Shown here piece by piece: positions 23,079-35,541 of a stretch of 64,000 nt of DNA. Position 1 is the first letter of the stretch; each line of letters starts with the position of its first letter. The position numbers were made by a program, and so were the translations under genes. This DNA comes from Gamsiella multidivaricata (Eukaryota > Mortierellomycota > Mortierellomycetes > Mortierellales > Mortierellaceae). The notes under the pieces were generated by a model. That model searched no databases, was not told the DNA's origin, and worked only from the letters and a program-made list of their open reading frames with translations. The stretch spans positions 62,001 through 126,000 of the forward strand of contig NW_026251771.1 of NCBI RefSeq assembly GCF_025024155.1, written 5' to 3'.

Positions 23079-24130
23079 GTGTCTCTTTGAGTTGCAACTC
23101 TTTTATTATTTTTTGCTTTGGTCGCCGCCTTTTGTTTCGAGCGTTGTTGTCCCGTAGGTTGTTAGCGAATGAGAGCTCCTAAAAGTCGAGGTTGCGAATC
23201 GAATTCGAAATGCGAAAAGAGTTGGTCGAGTCGATTGATGAATGGTAAGGAAAAGTAGGATCAAAAGTGTGGAAGTGATAAACAACAAAAAAAAAAAAAA
23301 AAGAAAGAAAGAAAATAAAAAAGCTCTCTTTGTGGCACATAGTGCGGCGAATGGGGATTGTGTCCATGTCTTGGCGAGCAGTCGACCGAAGGGAGGACCT
23401 TACTCGCTTTGGTATATGACCCGCAGCCATGTAATGGGCTTAGTGCGTGCAAGGGCGAAGTAGAAGTCATGTCGTATTGCAACAGCGCCAAGCAAAAAAA
23501 GCACAGCAAATGGAAAGTGGCCCCCAGGGTGTAAGCCGATATTTTACCGCGGCACTATTACCCAGGGAAGGGGAGGGAATGAAAAAAAAGTGTGGGGCAG
23601 TTTTGCCTCCTATTGGTCGGGCGAACCCATATGAAAAAAAGGGAAGGGAAGGGAAGGAGAGGTCGTCATTCGCCAATAGAAAAGAAACAAAACAACCAAG
23701 GCGAAGACGAAGACGAGGAAGAGGACGAGGGGGGGAGGGGGAAGGAGTTGTTGTTGTTGTTGTCTGAAGAAAGGGACCATCGGGTTTCTTCACTCCTGCT
23801 GTTTACCACCGGATTTGACCAGGGATGGTTGGCGCTCCTGCTTTGCCCCGCTCCCCACTTCGCCCACGCACCTGCCCGCCCGTCCTATGCCATCCAAGCA
23901 GTCACCTGTGGAACCATATTCGCGCCTCGCAATCCCCATCCAACCCGTGGCCTCTTGTTCTTCTTTCTTTCCTTCTTCAGCACATCCGCAGACACACCCT
24001 TTGCTTCTTTCCTCCCAACACACCGCTGCACAAGCACACAACGACTCAACCACACAACTACACACCTACACACCTACACACCTACACAACTACACCGACA
24101 TACCGATACACAAATCCACAATACTCAGCA
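23079..24130. promoter_or_regulatory. Divergent upstream region with simple repeats
   Basis: 1052 bases between the starts of the PY-motif protein (minus) and the low-complexity protein (plus). Visible elements are an A run at 23287-23305, GGGAAGGGAAGGGAAGG at about 23640-23660, a GACGAAGACGAGGAAGAGGACGAGG stretch, GTTGTTGTTGTTGTT near 23747-23762, and an ACAC/CTAC leader repeat. Frames running across it are low-complexity artefacts. Confidence 0.45.
24040..24120. repeat. ACA/CTAC short tandem repeat in a 5' leader
   Basis: Imperfect copies of CACACCTA/CACAACTA are arrayed just before the ATG at 24131. The tract is unstructured, C/A-rich and free of T runs and ATG codons, as expected for an efficient fungal 5' leader. 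It is read directly from the sequence; function is inferred. Confidence 0.75.
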
Positions 24131-26656
24131 ATGGCCGCAGTAACGAGTGCCACCAAGAATTCCCATCGCTCCAGGGCATCCGCCACCTTTCTCTTCCCAG
24201 ACACTGCCGACTACCATGAGCCCGCCTACTCCAGCACGGCCTCACCCAGGCTGCAGATGCTCAGCGGCACCGGTTCTCCCTGTGGCGAAGGCAAGTTTTC
24301 TCCCTTTCTCCTTCCCTCCTTCCCTCCTTCTCTCCTCCTCTCCTCCCTCCTCAGTCTGCTGACAACAGGAAGCAGATGGTCCATCTGAACTAACCAACTC
24401 TGCGCATTCGCTGTTGTCTTCGTGTCATATCCTTCCCCTTTTACCCGTCTCCATTCTTAGGCTCGTGGATTTCCCTGTCCGCCAAAGAGCTCCTCGAAGA
24501 CGACTACTCTGAGGTCGAGTACTCTGACATGGATGGAGAGGATGACATGATCTACGACACACCCCCATACTACCACTACGAAGACGAGTACCCACCCCTC
24601 CATCAGCAGACACTTCAGCAACATCATCTTCATCACCCTTATCAGCAGCTGTCCTCATCATCATCGTCATCACTTCAGATGCAACAGGGCCGCCCGCTTG
24701 CCTTTGCAGGCAAAGGCGACTATACTGGTCTGGCGTCCTCCTCCTCCGCCTCGTCATCGCACCACTCATTACAGGAGCAGGAGCAGGTCGAAGAGGCCCT
24801 TCGTGCAAGGTAAAATCAACATTTGTTTTACTTACTGCTATTTTTCATTATGGTTGCAGTGAAGGGTCATTTGACATGGGAGAAAATAAAATGAAATGAT
24901 GAAAGAAGGCAAGATAGAGGTGCAATACTATGAAAAGACACATGAGGCCTGAGATCCGTGTAACAACGACGATAATAGGGGGCTCAAAACTGAAAAAGGC
25001 AAATACGCATTATGAATAAAAGAGAGGGGGAGAAGAGGGCCTATCTGTCAGGGGCGGGTTGGTTGATAGGCTGAATCAGTCGACTGTTTGCTGTTCGCGC
25101 TGACAGGCGGAGGGGCGTGATGTGGTTGGGCGCAGACGCAGACTCAGTCGCATTAGTTGTATTTGCAGTTGCAGGGTGTACGACGGGAAGGTGGATGGGT
25201 GCAGCTGCAAATATATGCACATGCACGCGGGATTCATACCAGAGTGATATCTTTTCTTGGATGTCGAGTGGTACCATTTGTGCGTCTTTGTTGTTGCATT
25301 CCTCAGCTCCTGTTAAACTTGGAACCCTAACCTTTTCCTTCTTGTCCAACCTTGCATTGCATAATCATGATATCGATGGGTGCACCAAACAGTCTATCAA
25401 CCTTGTTGGCCGCAGGACCAAGACCCCGGTTCAAGCAACGACGCAATCGACCTAGAAAGATCTATACTGTCGACAGTAGATCCCAGCGATCGTCACCCCT
25501 CATCCCAGCGTCCCCAACACATCTGTACTACTCCACGACTGGCTCGCCTCATCTGCTACCTTCGAATCCAGAGTCGATCCTCGGTGACCTATCCCCTCAT
25601 TACTTTCATGGATCCTACACGCCTAGCTCAAGAGAATACGATAGTGCCTCCTCAGACTCGGAGGCCACGCGTCAGAAGAAGGCCTACCACCGAGGGATCC
25701 TGTCCACCGGTCAGCCCACGCGTGATCACTACTACGAAATTGAATCCACGACGCTCAATAGTAATGACCCGCCATTTTCGGGCAGCACCACGCCACTGCT
25801 GTCGCCACCCAAGTTTCAAAAGACATCATCCAGTCCGTCTGATCCAATGGCAGACAAGGTGCTACAGGGCCCGTCGTCCTTGCTTGCCCCTAGATATGTA
25901 TCCTGGAGTGTCAAGGCTCAATCAATCTTGGATCATGCTGCAAAGAAATCTTCATACAAACCAGGCGAGGGACACGCATCGGCGTCATCTTCTCGGTCGT
26001 CCTCGCTCCATTCATCGCCCTCGACCTCTGGAACCTCAACCCCATCACGGATCAGACGGAAACGCTGTCCTATCCCTGAACCACACCAAGGATTCTTCTC
26101 AAGAGCATTGGATCAGCGATCACTGGCATCGCATGTCTCGGTGTCCAGAATCGGTATGGCCGGCACACTCTGCCCGCCTCTTCATGTTGGACTGCAGACA
26201 GGAATGCTCATTCGAGGATCATCGCCATTGCGGCCGCCGGGTGCGGCTCCGACTTCATCGACGCGACAGTATTCTTTCAAGAACATGTCTAGCGGTGGTT
26301 CAGGCATACTGACGAACAGGAACGAGAACAATTGTAGCACCGATGACGACAAGTGCCAACAGGGCAACGGTGCGGGCTCTGATGACAAGGAGAACAAGCG
26401 TTGGTACGGTCAAGAGATTGGACTGAACCTGTGGCAAACGACTTTGGGCGCAGCAGCACTCCTGGGCACAGGTTTCGGATCAGGGTAGGTGTTTGAACTT
26501 TATCCATGGTAAGGATATGCAAGGTGCAAGGACAAATAAGACTAACGATATTCATATTGCCTGTTTTGTTATAGGATGGTAAAGAAGGTCCACAACAGCA
26601 GTGTCCAATTGCATCCAAAGGAGCTGATCAAAGACAACAAGGAGAATGCTGTGTAG
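24131..26656 (+). CDS. Uncharacterised Ser/Pro-rich protein with a C-terminal hydrophobic helix
   Basis: Four exons are proposed: 24131-24290, 24461-24809, 25393-26484, 26575-26656. The first intron fits only as GC-AG: the required phase joins GAAG (donor GCAAGT at 24291) to the acceptor TTCTTAG at 24460, giving GEGSWISLSAKELLEDD, while the nearby GT leads to a stop. The product is Ser/Pro/His/Gln-rich with SPxxSPxx-type phosphorylation sites. It carries YYSTTGSPHLLPSNP, repeated SSS tracts, an RIRRKRCP basic patch and, near the C-terminus, LNLWQTTLGAAALLGTGFGSG, a Gly/Ala/Leu helix that could insert in a membrane. The last exon ends in KENAV. The family is not recognised. The second intron (583 bases) has the weakest acceptor choice. 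On the same strand an overlapping frame of 310 residues is a shadow. Confidence 0.65.
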
Positions 26657-26760
26657 ACCACGCCACTTACAATAGTAATAAAAAACAAAACAAAAAACAA
26701 TTGCATATTCATTTAGTCGGAAAAATAAGTACATGTATTATATTATGTAAATGTATGGAA

Positions 26761-28088
26761 TCAAGCAGCTGCTTCAGAGTTTGAGTACCCTCCTCGTCTG
26801 ATGGTCGAGTTCTGGTCATCGTCGTATCGACAGATGACCCCTGAAAGTCCAACCTCACCCTCCGTATCCTGACAACCACAGCCGTCGGACTGCTGCTGCT
26901 GGTGTTGCTGCTGACTTGATCCCACATGAGCTCCGCTGACTCCTTGACCATGGTCGATGCCGAGGCCGAGACCGCTCCTGTTAGAGCGTGCAGATCCTCC
27001 TGTCTGAATTGCCCCCGCATCTGCCGAGACGGCTGAGCTCATCCCTGCACCGGCCTTCGAGGCTCGTTTTCGTGTCATTTTGTCCCGCAAGCGTTCTGCG
27101 AGTACCTGACGTCTCTTCCAGAAGTGCCTATTTTTTTTTTTTTTTCCATTGAAAGAAAACAAGATGTTGGTGCCACCATGAACCATGGACCATGGACAAA
27201 TCTACATTAGAGGAATTTCACCTGAAGTAGGAAAAAAAAAAAAAAAGAAGAAACAGGACAAAATTGTAGGGTTGCTGTTTCTTACCCGTAAAACAAGACG
27301 ACGAGGACACCCATCCAGCAAGCCCAGCTGATGACGGCGAGTCCAAATGTCGCCTTCTCGAGCCGACAGACCGTCTTGATCTTCTTCAGACTTAAATGGT
27401 TCTCCAGCAGCACGGTCTCCAACCCCGTGAGCTTCCCACAGTCGACCAACATCGTATCGATGACTAACCCGACCATGGACAGGAACCAGAGTCCACAAAA
27501 GACCATACAGACGATTAAATCACCTCCGATCCTCGCTTTACTCGTCTTTCGGAAGTGACGGTTCGTGAACGGCCAGAAGAGGGGTTTGTGGAAGAAGACG
27601 CCCACCAGATAGATGATGCCGAAGAAGAGAGAACAGCAGGCGAGGGTCGCGGTGAAGACATAGAGGGTCGCTTGGATGGCTGGGAAGATGGTTTGGGTAT
27701 GAAAGTAGGAGAGCACGGGGGCGATGGTGCCAACGGCGCAGAGGGAGACCAGGGGTTGGAGCACACGGAAGACCTTGATGTAGAAGAGAAGGGCTTTTGT
27801 GAGGAGGGTTTGGGGCCGAGAGTGGGAGGTGGATTTGTGACGCGACGTTGCTTCTGCGGTTCCAGTTCTAGTTCCTACTCCTGCTCCTGGTGCTGCTGTT
27901 GTGGAGGGTGTTCCTTCTGAAGGTTGAATGGGTGATGGAGATTCGATTAGGGACACTGCAGTCTCGTTCGAGGTAACGGGTTGGGCGATGGGTAGTGAGG
28001 AGAGAAGGTCGTGGTCGAGCGTGGGTGTGTGCTGCTGGTAGTCGGCATCATCCACGGTGCTATTGGAGGCTGTGCGACGGTGGGACAT
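26761..28088 (-). CDS. Four-transmembrane (MARVEL-like topology) membrane protein
   Basis: Two exons (28088-27286 and 27127-26761) give 389 residues. Residues 1-95 are Ser/Thr/Pro-rich and cytosolic. Four hydrophobic helices follow: FYIKVFRVLQPLVSLCAVGT (about 102-125), TLYVFTATLACCSLFFGIIY, LIVCMVFCGLWFLSMVGLVI and FGLAVISWACWMGVLVVLF. A hydrophilic, Gln/Ser/Gly-rich C-terminal tail comes from exon 2 (HFWKRRQVLAERLRDKMTRK, then a QQQHQQQQ run). The 4-helix layout with cytosolic ends resembles fungal MARVEL-type proteins of the plasma membrane; sequence similarity is not strong enough to name it. The splice GG|GCAC is in phase and the intron has a T run before its acceptor. It is convergent with the preceding gene, with 104 bases between stops. 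Confidence 0.75.
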
Positions 28089-28626
28089 GGTCGGGTGTGC
28101 TCCAGATCCAGATGATGGTTCTCAATGGTGTTTGCTATTGCTGGTTTCCCCTTGGAAGGCTGGAGGATGTAAGCCTGGTTAGAGATGAGGATCGTAAGGG
28201 CGGATTAGAGGCGAGGGAATGGAGAAAAAAGAAATAGAGGTTGAAGTAGAAGTAGGGGTGAAGGAGGGAGAAGGAGAAGGAAAGGGATACAGGGCGGAGA
28301 TATGTCATGTTGGTAACGAGGTAAGGAAAGGGGCGCTTAAAAAAAGTCAGGAGGGCAATGAAAGAGGGGGGTTGGGTTGGAGGGGAAGGGGGGTTACACG
28401 CCTTTGAATTGGAGGCCGTCTTTTGTTGTGGATGGATGTCAGCATGCCGCAACCTTAGTTCTCTCCTCCCCTCATAGCAAGCGATCCAGGGGGGCCTGTT
28501 TACACGGTACCTGGATGCTATCCCTTTCATTTCTGATTAAAGTAACTTGGGGCAATAATGCTTACATCCAGGTCCACACGACTTTATTTCATTTCAGGGC
28601 CAGCTGTTGCTGCAGTAAAGACTTTT
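28089..28626. promoter_or_regulatory. Upstream region of the four-helix protein and 3' region of MAAI
   Basis: 538 bases. The part next to 28088 is strongly purine-rich on the plus strand (28190-28400), so pyrimidine-rich on the transcribed strand, as in a fungal leader. The part near 28600 is the 3' region of the isomerase gene. No gene is seen. Confidence 0.45.
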
Positions 28627-29817
28627 CTACTTTAAATCTGCAGGGCAGTCAATCTGCCTTGAGGGATGAGCAGCTTCGAACTCAGGCAACTCGCCCAACG
28701 ATCGGTTGATGCGCGAGATAATAGGGAACGCGCTCATGTCCACGCCGAACCTGTAAATAAACGAAATCAATTAGGAAAAAAAAAAGTGGCGCGTCTAGTT
28801 ATCCCTATTAACGCGTAAGGTACCGCAACCCTTACCGGACACCGTTGTACACCTGGGGCACGATACAAAGGTCGGCCATAGTGATCGAATCGCCAAAAGC
28901 GTACGTTCCTGCAGTCTTTGCCAGCATTGCCTCAAGCACTACGTTTCATCCACAAAATGAACGTATAAAAGATGTGAGTCATTATCGATGCATTTCCATT
29001 TCATGTCCTTCTCGAAAATCATACCTTTAAATCCCTCGGCCAAAAAATGCGCAGCCCACTCGGCCTTCTTATCCTCGCCAACATAATTGAGAATGCGCAG
29101 GTTGGCGATAGGCTGGATATCCATAGCAATCGTCTGAACCAACGCACGAACCTAATTGACGATTGCATTGTCAATGGTACACGTTATGGTTAGAGCAGGG
29201 TTTAGTATATCAGCTCAATCCTGTTCACACCAACTCGGTGCATTTCACTCCGTTACTGTTGCGCGGTCCAGAGGGTCCTTGGGAAGCAGTGAATGCTCTA
29301 TAGCATCGACATTGGACGACATTTCGCATTATGGTTAGCGTGGGAAATCCTTGCAATGCGATATATCACCTATCCGATCATCGAAGCTGTAATGGTACTT
29401 CATAAAGAAAGGGGCTTTATCCTACCGGGATAAATGTCGTCAAGATACTCGAGGATGCTAATGGACTGGCTCAGGGTCTTGCCGGTCGTGTTGTCAATGT
29501 AGGCTGGGACGAATCCAGAAGGCTGGATCTTGAGATACTCTTCGGATCTCTAACGATTTCAATTAAAGATATTAAAGAGCAACTGAGTCTTAGAAAGATA
29601 TCTGGATTGACCATGGCTCGGCGCCAATGGCTTGTACATGCATTAGAGAACTGGTGTAGGATGGATCTCCCGGACTTACCTGTTCGCTCTTCAGAAGGTT
29701 GATAGGGCGACATTCATAGTCGATCTTCTTGAGGTTCAATGCGATCCTGACGCGCCACGAGCACGAGGAACGGAAGTAGGAGTATAACACGGGGCGTTCA
29801 GTGGTGGGTGAGGACAT
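28627..29817 (-). CDS. Maleylacetoacetate isomerase (zeta-class glutathione transferase)
   Basis: MAAI converts maleylacetoacetate to fumarylacetoacetate in phenylalanine/tyrosine degradation using glutathione. Six exons (29817-29680, 29549-29426, 29297-29257, 29151-29025, 28938-28836, 28750-28627) give 218 residues, the usual family length. The N-terminal thioredoxin-like half has the zeta-class [14 protein letters not shown] active-site motif, [11 protein letters not shown] and [13 protein letters not shown]. The helical half has [16 protein letters not shown], then [14 protein letters not shown], and ends with [11 protein letters not shown]. The catalytic Ser/Cys motif is complete. The third exon is only 41 bases. 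It shares a 737-base divergent region with the metacaspase. Confidence 0.94.
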
Positions 29818-30554
29818 GGCTGATTCAGTGGTTTGGCGAATGAATGTTGGAGGAAAGGAATGAGAAATGAGGAATGAGGAAGAGGAAGAGAAGTGAGACC
29901 GCGACAACAATTCGTCTCCCAGTATTTCCACGTCACTTTGTTCGAGTAATGCCCGTAACGGCCCAGGAATGGATGCATCCTCCAATGTGCCATACTTGTA
30001 CGCACGTTGGAGCAGGCAGTGTTGGTGTGTTATTGGCGGGATGTACAAGGAGCTGCGCGACTTCTCAAGAGATCTAAAGCCGCCTAAGGAGCCTCTAGGG
30101 GCTCCATTTGTCTTGTGGGGCCTTCATACACTGGTGCTTAAAAGAGACGCGTTTCCGTCAAGAGAGAACGAAACGATGCTGAAGCAGGATATATATATAT
30201 ATATTGAAGGGCGCTGTGGGCTCTGTAAGGCGTTCTCAGTGGTTGATAGGGTCTTCTTCAGGGCTTCCCTAGGGTCTAAGGCTGCCCGTAGTCATTCGCT
30301 GGAGGATATCGTATCAACTTCTGGACATGCAGTGGAGAGAGTACTGGACGCGTCTTCTTTGGGCTACTCTTTGGATTGGGCTGTATCTAGTTTTGAGTTT
30401 GTGCGATTCTGTATTAAGGATCACCGGCGGTTTTTCCTGCACCTTCCTCTCCTCATTCCTTTTCCGTACTTCCCATTCATCACCCATCACCCTTCACTCG
30501 TCCCCGCAAACGAAACCGCCTCAGGAGCAGCAGTTACCAGGACAACCACCATCA
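29818..30554. promoter_or_regulatory. Divergent region between MAAI and metacaspase genes
   Basis: 737 bases. A purine-rich block (29850-29890) belongs to the isomerase leader. A short (AT)n run lies at 30190-30202. A C/T-rich leader (30430-30550) precedes the metacaspase ATG. The metacaspase reading frame stays open upstream to 30327 and reads PPQEQQLPGQPP just before the chosen ATG, so the true start could lie further upstream or in a separate exon. Confidence 0.45.
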
Positions 30555-32247
30555 ATGTACCCAGGCCAGTACTCGCAGCAGCAGGGTTACGGAGGATATG
30601 CCCCTCCTCAAGGATACCCTTACGGCGGCAACCCCTATCCTCCTCCAGACCAACAGTACTACGCACCTCCTCCGGGACAGCCGTATTACCCGCCCCCTGC
30701 CTCATCGCCTTACGGATACGCCCCACCAGCCGACGGCCCACAGTATGGCTATGCTCCTCAGCAGCAGCAGCAGTATGCTCCACCAGCGCACTCGATCCCT
30801 CAGCAAACGGTATGATCTCACGCAGTGTACTCAGAACTGCTTTGCCACGTGTAGATGGATCTGTCCTTTTCAGCTGATCGGTAACACCCTATCTTTTCTT
30901 TGTATTCCTCTTTTTTTTTCTTTGTTCCTTGGGATCAATTATGGTAGTTTACACCAGCAGATGTTCCGCCTCCGCCAGAAGGATGGGCTGTTCGGGAGAG
31001 TCCGAAGAGGGACCGGCCAGCAGACTTTAAGCTGTCGAATTGCCAGGGTCGCAAAAGGGCACTCTTTATCGGTATCAATTACTTTGGTCAAAGCAGCGAG
31101 CTCAGGGGATGCATTAACGACGTGAAGAACATCAAGAGCTTTGTCATCGAGCGCTTTGGGTTCAAGGAAGATGACACGATCACCCTGACAGATGACCAGG
31201 AAGATCCGACCCGCATCCCGACACATGCCAATATCTTGGCGGCCATGAAGTGGCTCGTTCATGATGCTCGTCCCGACGATTCGTAAGTTGCGAAACATGA
31301 GGGTGCAGCTGTTCGATATATCACCTTGTTACTGACATACTATGACTTCTCATCAATTTTGACAAACCAGGTTCTTCTTCCACTACAGTGGACATGGTGG
31401 CCAGGTCGCTGATGAGGATGGCGACGAAGATGACGGATATGATGAGACTATTTATCCAGTCGATCACGAGAAAGCCGGTGTCATTATCGACGATACCATG
31501 CACGAGATTATGGTCAATCCCTTGCCTGCAGGATGCCGATTGACCGCCATCATGGACTGCTGCCACTCGGGATCAGCACTCGATCTTCCATATATCTACA
31601 GCACCACAGGAGATATTAAGGAGCCAAATATATTGGCAGATGTCGGCACAGGCGTCCTGGCTGCAGGAATGGCCTACATGAATGGTGATATGGGAGGATT
31701 GTTCCGTGGTCTCGGAGGATTGGGCAAGAAGTTGATGGCACACAAGAACAGGGACAAGGACTTGGAAAAGAAATCCAGTCAAGCAGATTGTATCATGCTC
31801 AGCGGGTAAGAGATGAGGCATATTTTTGCGCTGTGTTACCCAGGGAAAATTAAACATGGTCCGAGTTAATAATGGAGTGGGAACTAATGCGAGCGTGCTC
31901 CTTTCTTTGTTCCTTCGGTAGATGTAAGGATACACAGACCTCGGCAGACACACATGAGCAGGGCTTTGGCATGACAGGAGCCATGACATTTTCTTTCATC
32001 TCGGCGTAAGGACAAGGGTTGCTGTTTGCTGCTTATGTCAAAGCTGTTTGGATATTGCGTGGCCCATGGATCCAACTAAACAGATGCTCATATTTCTTGT
32101 ACGAATCTTAGACTAACGGCCAACCCACATCAGAGCTACCTGGAGCTGCTGAACAGCATCCGTGATATCCTGCGCTCTAAGTATGAGCAGAAACCCCAGT
32201 TGAGCTCCAGTCATCCAGTAGATTTGAGCCTCATCTTCACCATGTAA
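30555..32247 (+). CDS. MCA1: Type I metacaspase
   Basis: Metacaspases are Ca2+-activated Arg/Lys-specific cysteine proteases involved in proteostasis and stress responses. Five exons (30555-30809, 30948-31282, 31371-31805, 31922-32005, 32112-32247) give 414 residues. The prodomain (1-95) is rich in Gln, Pro, Tyr and Gly with repeated YAPP/PYPP units, typical of fungal type I enzymes. The p20-like domain begins at [14 protein letters not shown]. The catalytic His is in FHYSGHGGQ (His205) and the catalytic Cys in AIMDCCHSG (Cys261). Acidic Ca2+-site residues follow the His ([14 protein letters not shown]). The p10 part contains CKDTQTSAD and [11 protein letters not shown] and ends LSLIFTM. The start is the first ATG after the C/T-rich leader, but the frame is open upstream. 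Confidence 0.93.
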
Positions 32248-32545
32248 CAGGATCCACCGCCTGCAGCGAGCAACCGAATATGATAACTTCAGACAAAGAC
32301 ATGCCATTTTGCATGTATGCTGTAATGCACCAAATAAACATTCCATTTATACCACGACTGTGCTCCGCCGAGGCAGATAAAAAACGTATGCTCCACAATT
32401 GTTTGTAAACCCTTTCATTCTTGTTCCTGGAAAACAACTTGATCGCGCAGCACAAACCGGGGCGCCGACTTTATTCTTGCTCACCAGACTCAATCGGCCT
32501 TTGTCGCCCCCCCACAGAACGCACCAAGGAACCACGGACAAAGAC

Positions 32546-33473
32546 ATGACCCGCATGACGACGATGCGGACACGCGAGGCGCCGATGGATTGGGAGCGTG
32601 AGCAGGACAGGAATCTGCCCAACATCTTCTCGACACCCCAACCGCTTGAATCTGAATCCACTTTCTCGTCGGCACCGAAACCTCACTCTTCTCCAGCAGC
32701 ATTCGGTTCCTTCTCGTCTGATCTCAGCGGTGGTGGTGGCCCCAAACAGGAATCGGGTTCTGCATTTCAGAATACTGCTAGCAGTCGTACGTACTTGGAA
32801 GGAAGCGCCTCTGTCAACTGTTATGCTTTTTCTCTCCGATCAATGTCAGTAGTGCTGTTGTTAACGGGACATTTTCTTATATATTGAACCATGTTATATG
32901 TCTAGAGGGGTTGCTGAACTCGAACGGATGGGGTTCAACGATGCCAAAGCCGTTTCGTCAGGATTCGCAGGTGTTTTCATCGTCAGGATCCACAGTGACG
33001 AGACAGGGATCGTTTTCTCCACCACATTCCTCTCCAGGCAGCAATAGCAGCGTTGTTTCAGGATCTGTTCTGTCATCCTCGGCTGATATTAATACGTACA
33101 ATGGCGCCGGTGGTCGTGTGGGCTCTAGCGGGCAGAGACCGACGTCGAGCTTTAATATGGACACACTTAGGAATGATATGCTGGACGATGATGATGATGA
33201 TGACTATCGCCTGAGTGGCCATTCACCGCTTGGACGAGCAATGTCACCAGGAAGTCGCTTGCAGGGAAGCAAGAGTCGAGCATTGGGTGTACCAACGCAG
33301 GGCAGAATTGCGCCCTCAGGATCGGGGTTCTGGGAGGACAGTGATGAACAGGAGGATCAGGGAGCGTACGGCAGTGATGAGGGGGAATCCGCTTTCCATC
33401 ATCGCAAGGTACAAAGCCAACAGCACGAGGCGGATCAAATTATCTGATGTTTTTTTTGGACTCTTGTCTGACG

Positions 33474-33505
<32 letters not shown>

Positions 33506-34755
33506 GTTATTTTTGCTGCTTTTGGTTTTCGGAACTAGTCGTGGAACTCAAGCTATGATCGGCAGAGAAGACTGCAGAGGGGCGCGTTTGTGGGTCACAA
33601 GTCCGGACAGCGTCATGAGGGCGGCCGTTCTCGATCGCAAGCCCAAGCCCAGCCGCAGTCTCGGGGCAGAGTCTGGTCCGAGAACGTGGATCTGCCGTTC
33701 ATTTTGGCAGGGTACGTTTATTATTATTCAATACCCTTCGCTTTTAAGCACCATTCTGGCTCAGCTCGTGGTTATCATTCATTGATGATTACTATTGTTG
33801 TTACTTTTTTTTAGATACGTCCAAGTAGCGATGAATACGGTGTTTGTGGGCGTATTGATCTATATCGTCGCAAATTTCATTACCACGATTCAAAGCGATG
33901 TCAGTCTCAGGACTGAGACACTTCTACAGCGAGAACGACAAAGGAGGGCGAATTGTGAGAAGGAATATTATCAGGTTTATAGGTGTGATAAACCTATTGG
34001 TGCGGCTTTATTCACAGTATGCGAGGATCGTAAAGCCTGTATGGAGCAGCCAGAGCCGAGGATCGGAAGGTAAGTCATATCGCGGTGAATGTGGAAAGAG
34101 CAGAGAGTCTAATTGAAGACCTTCAGGACGCATGCTTATTCGCTTTATGCTTCTTTTTTTTTTTTCTTTTTTTCTTTCTTTCTTCTGCAGAGCATCTGTT
34201 GCGGCCGAAACTTTTGCGTTGATCGTGAACTCTTTCGTACACACCATTTCATACAAGACCATGGTAAGATCCACCGCGAATGCTGTGGTGTTTCAGTGTG
34301 ATAACAAGGCTACTTATACACGAGAGCTAATCGCAATCTCTTATTTATTTATTTTTTCAATATGATAGGTTTTTGTATTGGTTATCGTGTTCGGCGGGCT
34401 ATATATCTCTAACCACGCGATTTCGTCCTATCGGTCCAACCACGTCATGCACCAGCAGCACACCGTTGTCCCTCCCTCCAATTCCTCGTCTTCGACCTCT
34501 AATTCTGGATTGAATCCTCCTTTTAACCCGAATGGATCAAGAAGGAACGACCATTCATCTGGCATACTGCCATTTCCTGCGTCTAGGGATGGCTCGGCGT
34601 TCGGCAGGCGAGAGCTATCGTTTGGAAACGGATTATCGTTGCAGAAGGGCAGAGGTGCTGTTGGAAGTTCTTCTAGGGATCTGACGATGCGACGGCACGA
34701 GTCCCAATCTTTACACCACGACTCGGAAGACGATAATCACAATATGGAAATATAG
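32546..34755 (+). CDS. Nuclear-envelope protein of the BRR6/BRL1 family
   Basis: Brr6/Brl1 proteins act in nuclear pore complex assembly and membrane lipid homeostasis at the nuclear envelope. Six exons (32546-32786, 32906-33408, 33539-33711, 33815-34069, 34191-34263, 34369-34755) give 543 residues. The N-terminal half (1-300) is Ser/Gly-rich and disordered with an acidic DDDDDDDY cluster. The core domain is in exons 4-6: a first helix MNTVFVGVLIYIVANFI, a lumenal segment with the hallmark four cysteines (NCEKEYY, YRCDKPIG, FTVCEDRKAC), and a second helix VFVLVIVFGGLYI. A disordered C-terminal tail follows. The cysteine spacing is diagnostic. The start at 32546 is tentative: an in-frame ATG lies 12 bases downstream and the frame is open upstream. 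Confidence 0.9.
33475..33504. repeat. Poly-T run inside a BRR6/BRL1 intron
   Basis: About 29 T bases lie some 33-60 bases before the 3' splice site at 33538, in the polypyrimidine-tract position of the intron 33409-33538. Its length may differ between individuals or be misread by sequencing. Confidence 0.85.
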
Positions 34756-35014
34756 TCATCTCCAATAGAAATAAAAAAAAATAAAAAAGAGGAGCCAGAA
34801 GGATACCAGTTCCAACATGAGCATTGTTCAAAGAGATAGTGCCTGCTGATATGACTTCTGCAAATTCAATAGAATTCGTGGCGTCAAGCAAGGGATCTCA
34901 TTATGCTCGACTACAAAAGATGACCGTTGCTCAAGAGATCACAGCCGTCGTCAGCAGATTACTATTTTTTCCTTCTTTTATTTGTTTTTCGATCCTCTGT
35001 GGATTTTCTGTCTT

Positions 35015-35499
35015 TTATCCTTCCAGCTGCCCGCTTACTCCTTTGACGAACAACCTTGTAATTCCGGGTATCTCGCGCTCTGCATTCTCAAACGCCAACC
35101 TCAAACCGTCCACCGCATCACGTTCGCTCTCTCGAAGACATAATCCATGCAACTAAATATGCATGCAAAAGCGCAAGAAATCAATTTTAGTGAGCCGGCG
35201 TGTTTCATATTTCTTTACATCACAGGAAAATAACCTGAAAATGCATATCCCCCTGGCTTGCGGAGGAGGGCAAGAACTCACATTCATCAAAACGGGGCGG
35301 ACAAAGGTTTGGTAGACCCTGTCGCGCGTCATGTCTGTGGATACAGGACGTTCGGACCGTTCATTTCGACGATGGTCTTGAATAGATAGATTCTCAATAT
35401 GCTCCATGTTCCTGTAATACTGAGACCTGACAGTGTCGTATCCTGAGTCACCCTGTCTCACGTTCTGAGCACAGAAAAAAAGGACAATAGTTCTATTAG

Positions 35500-35541
<42 letters not shown>

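Noticed and set aside
25380..26312. 310-codon alternate frame
   Set aside because: Overlaps the better supported frame leading to the last exon ending KENAV; it has His/Arg-rich, unpatterned composition.
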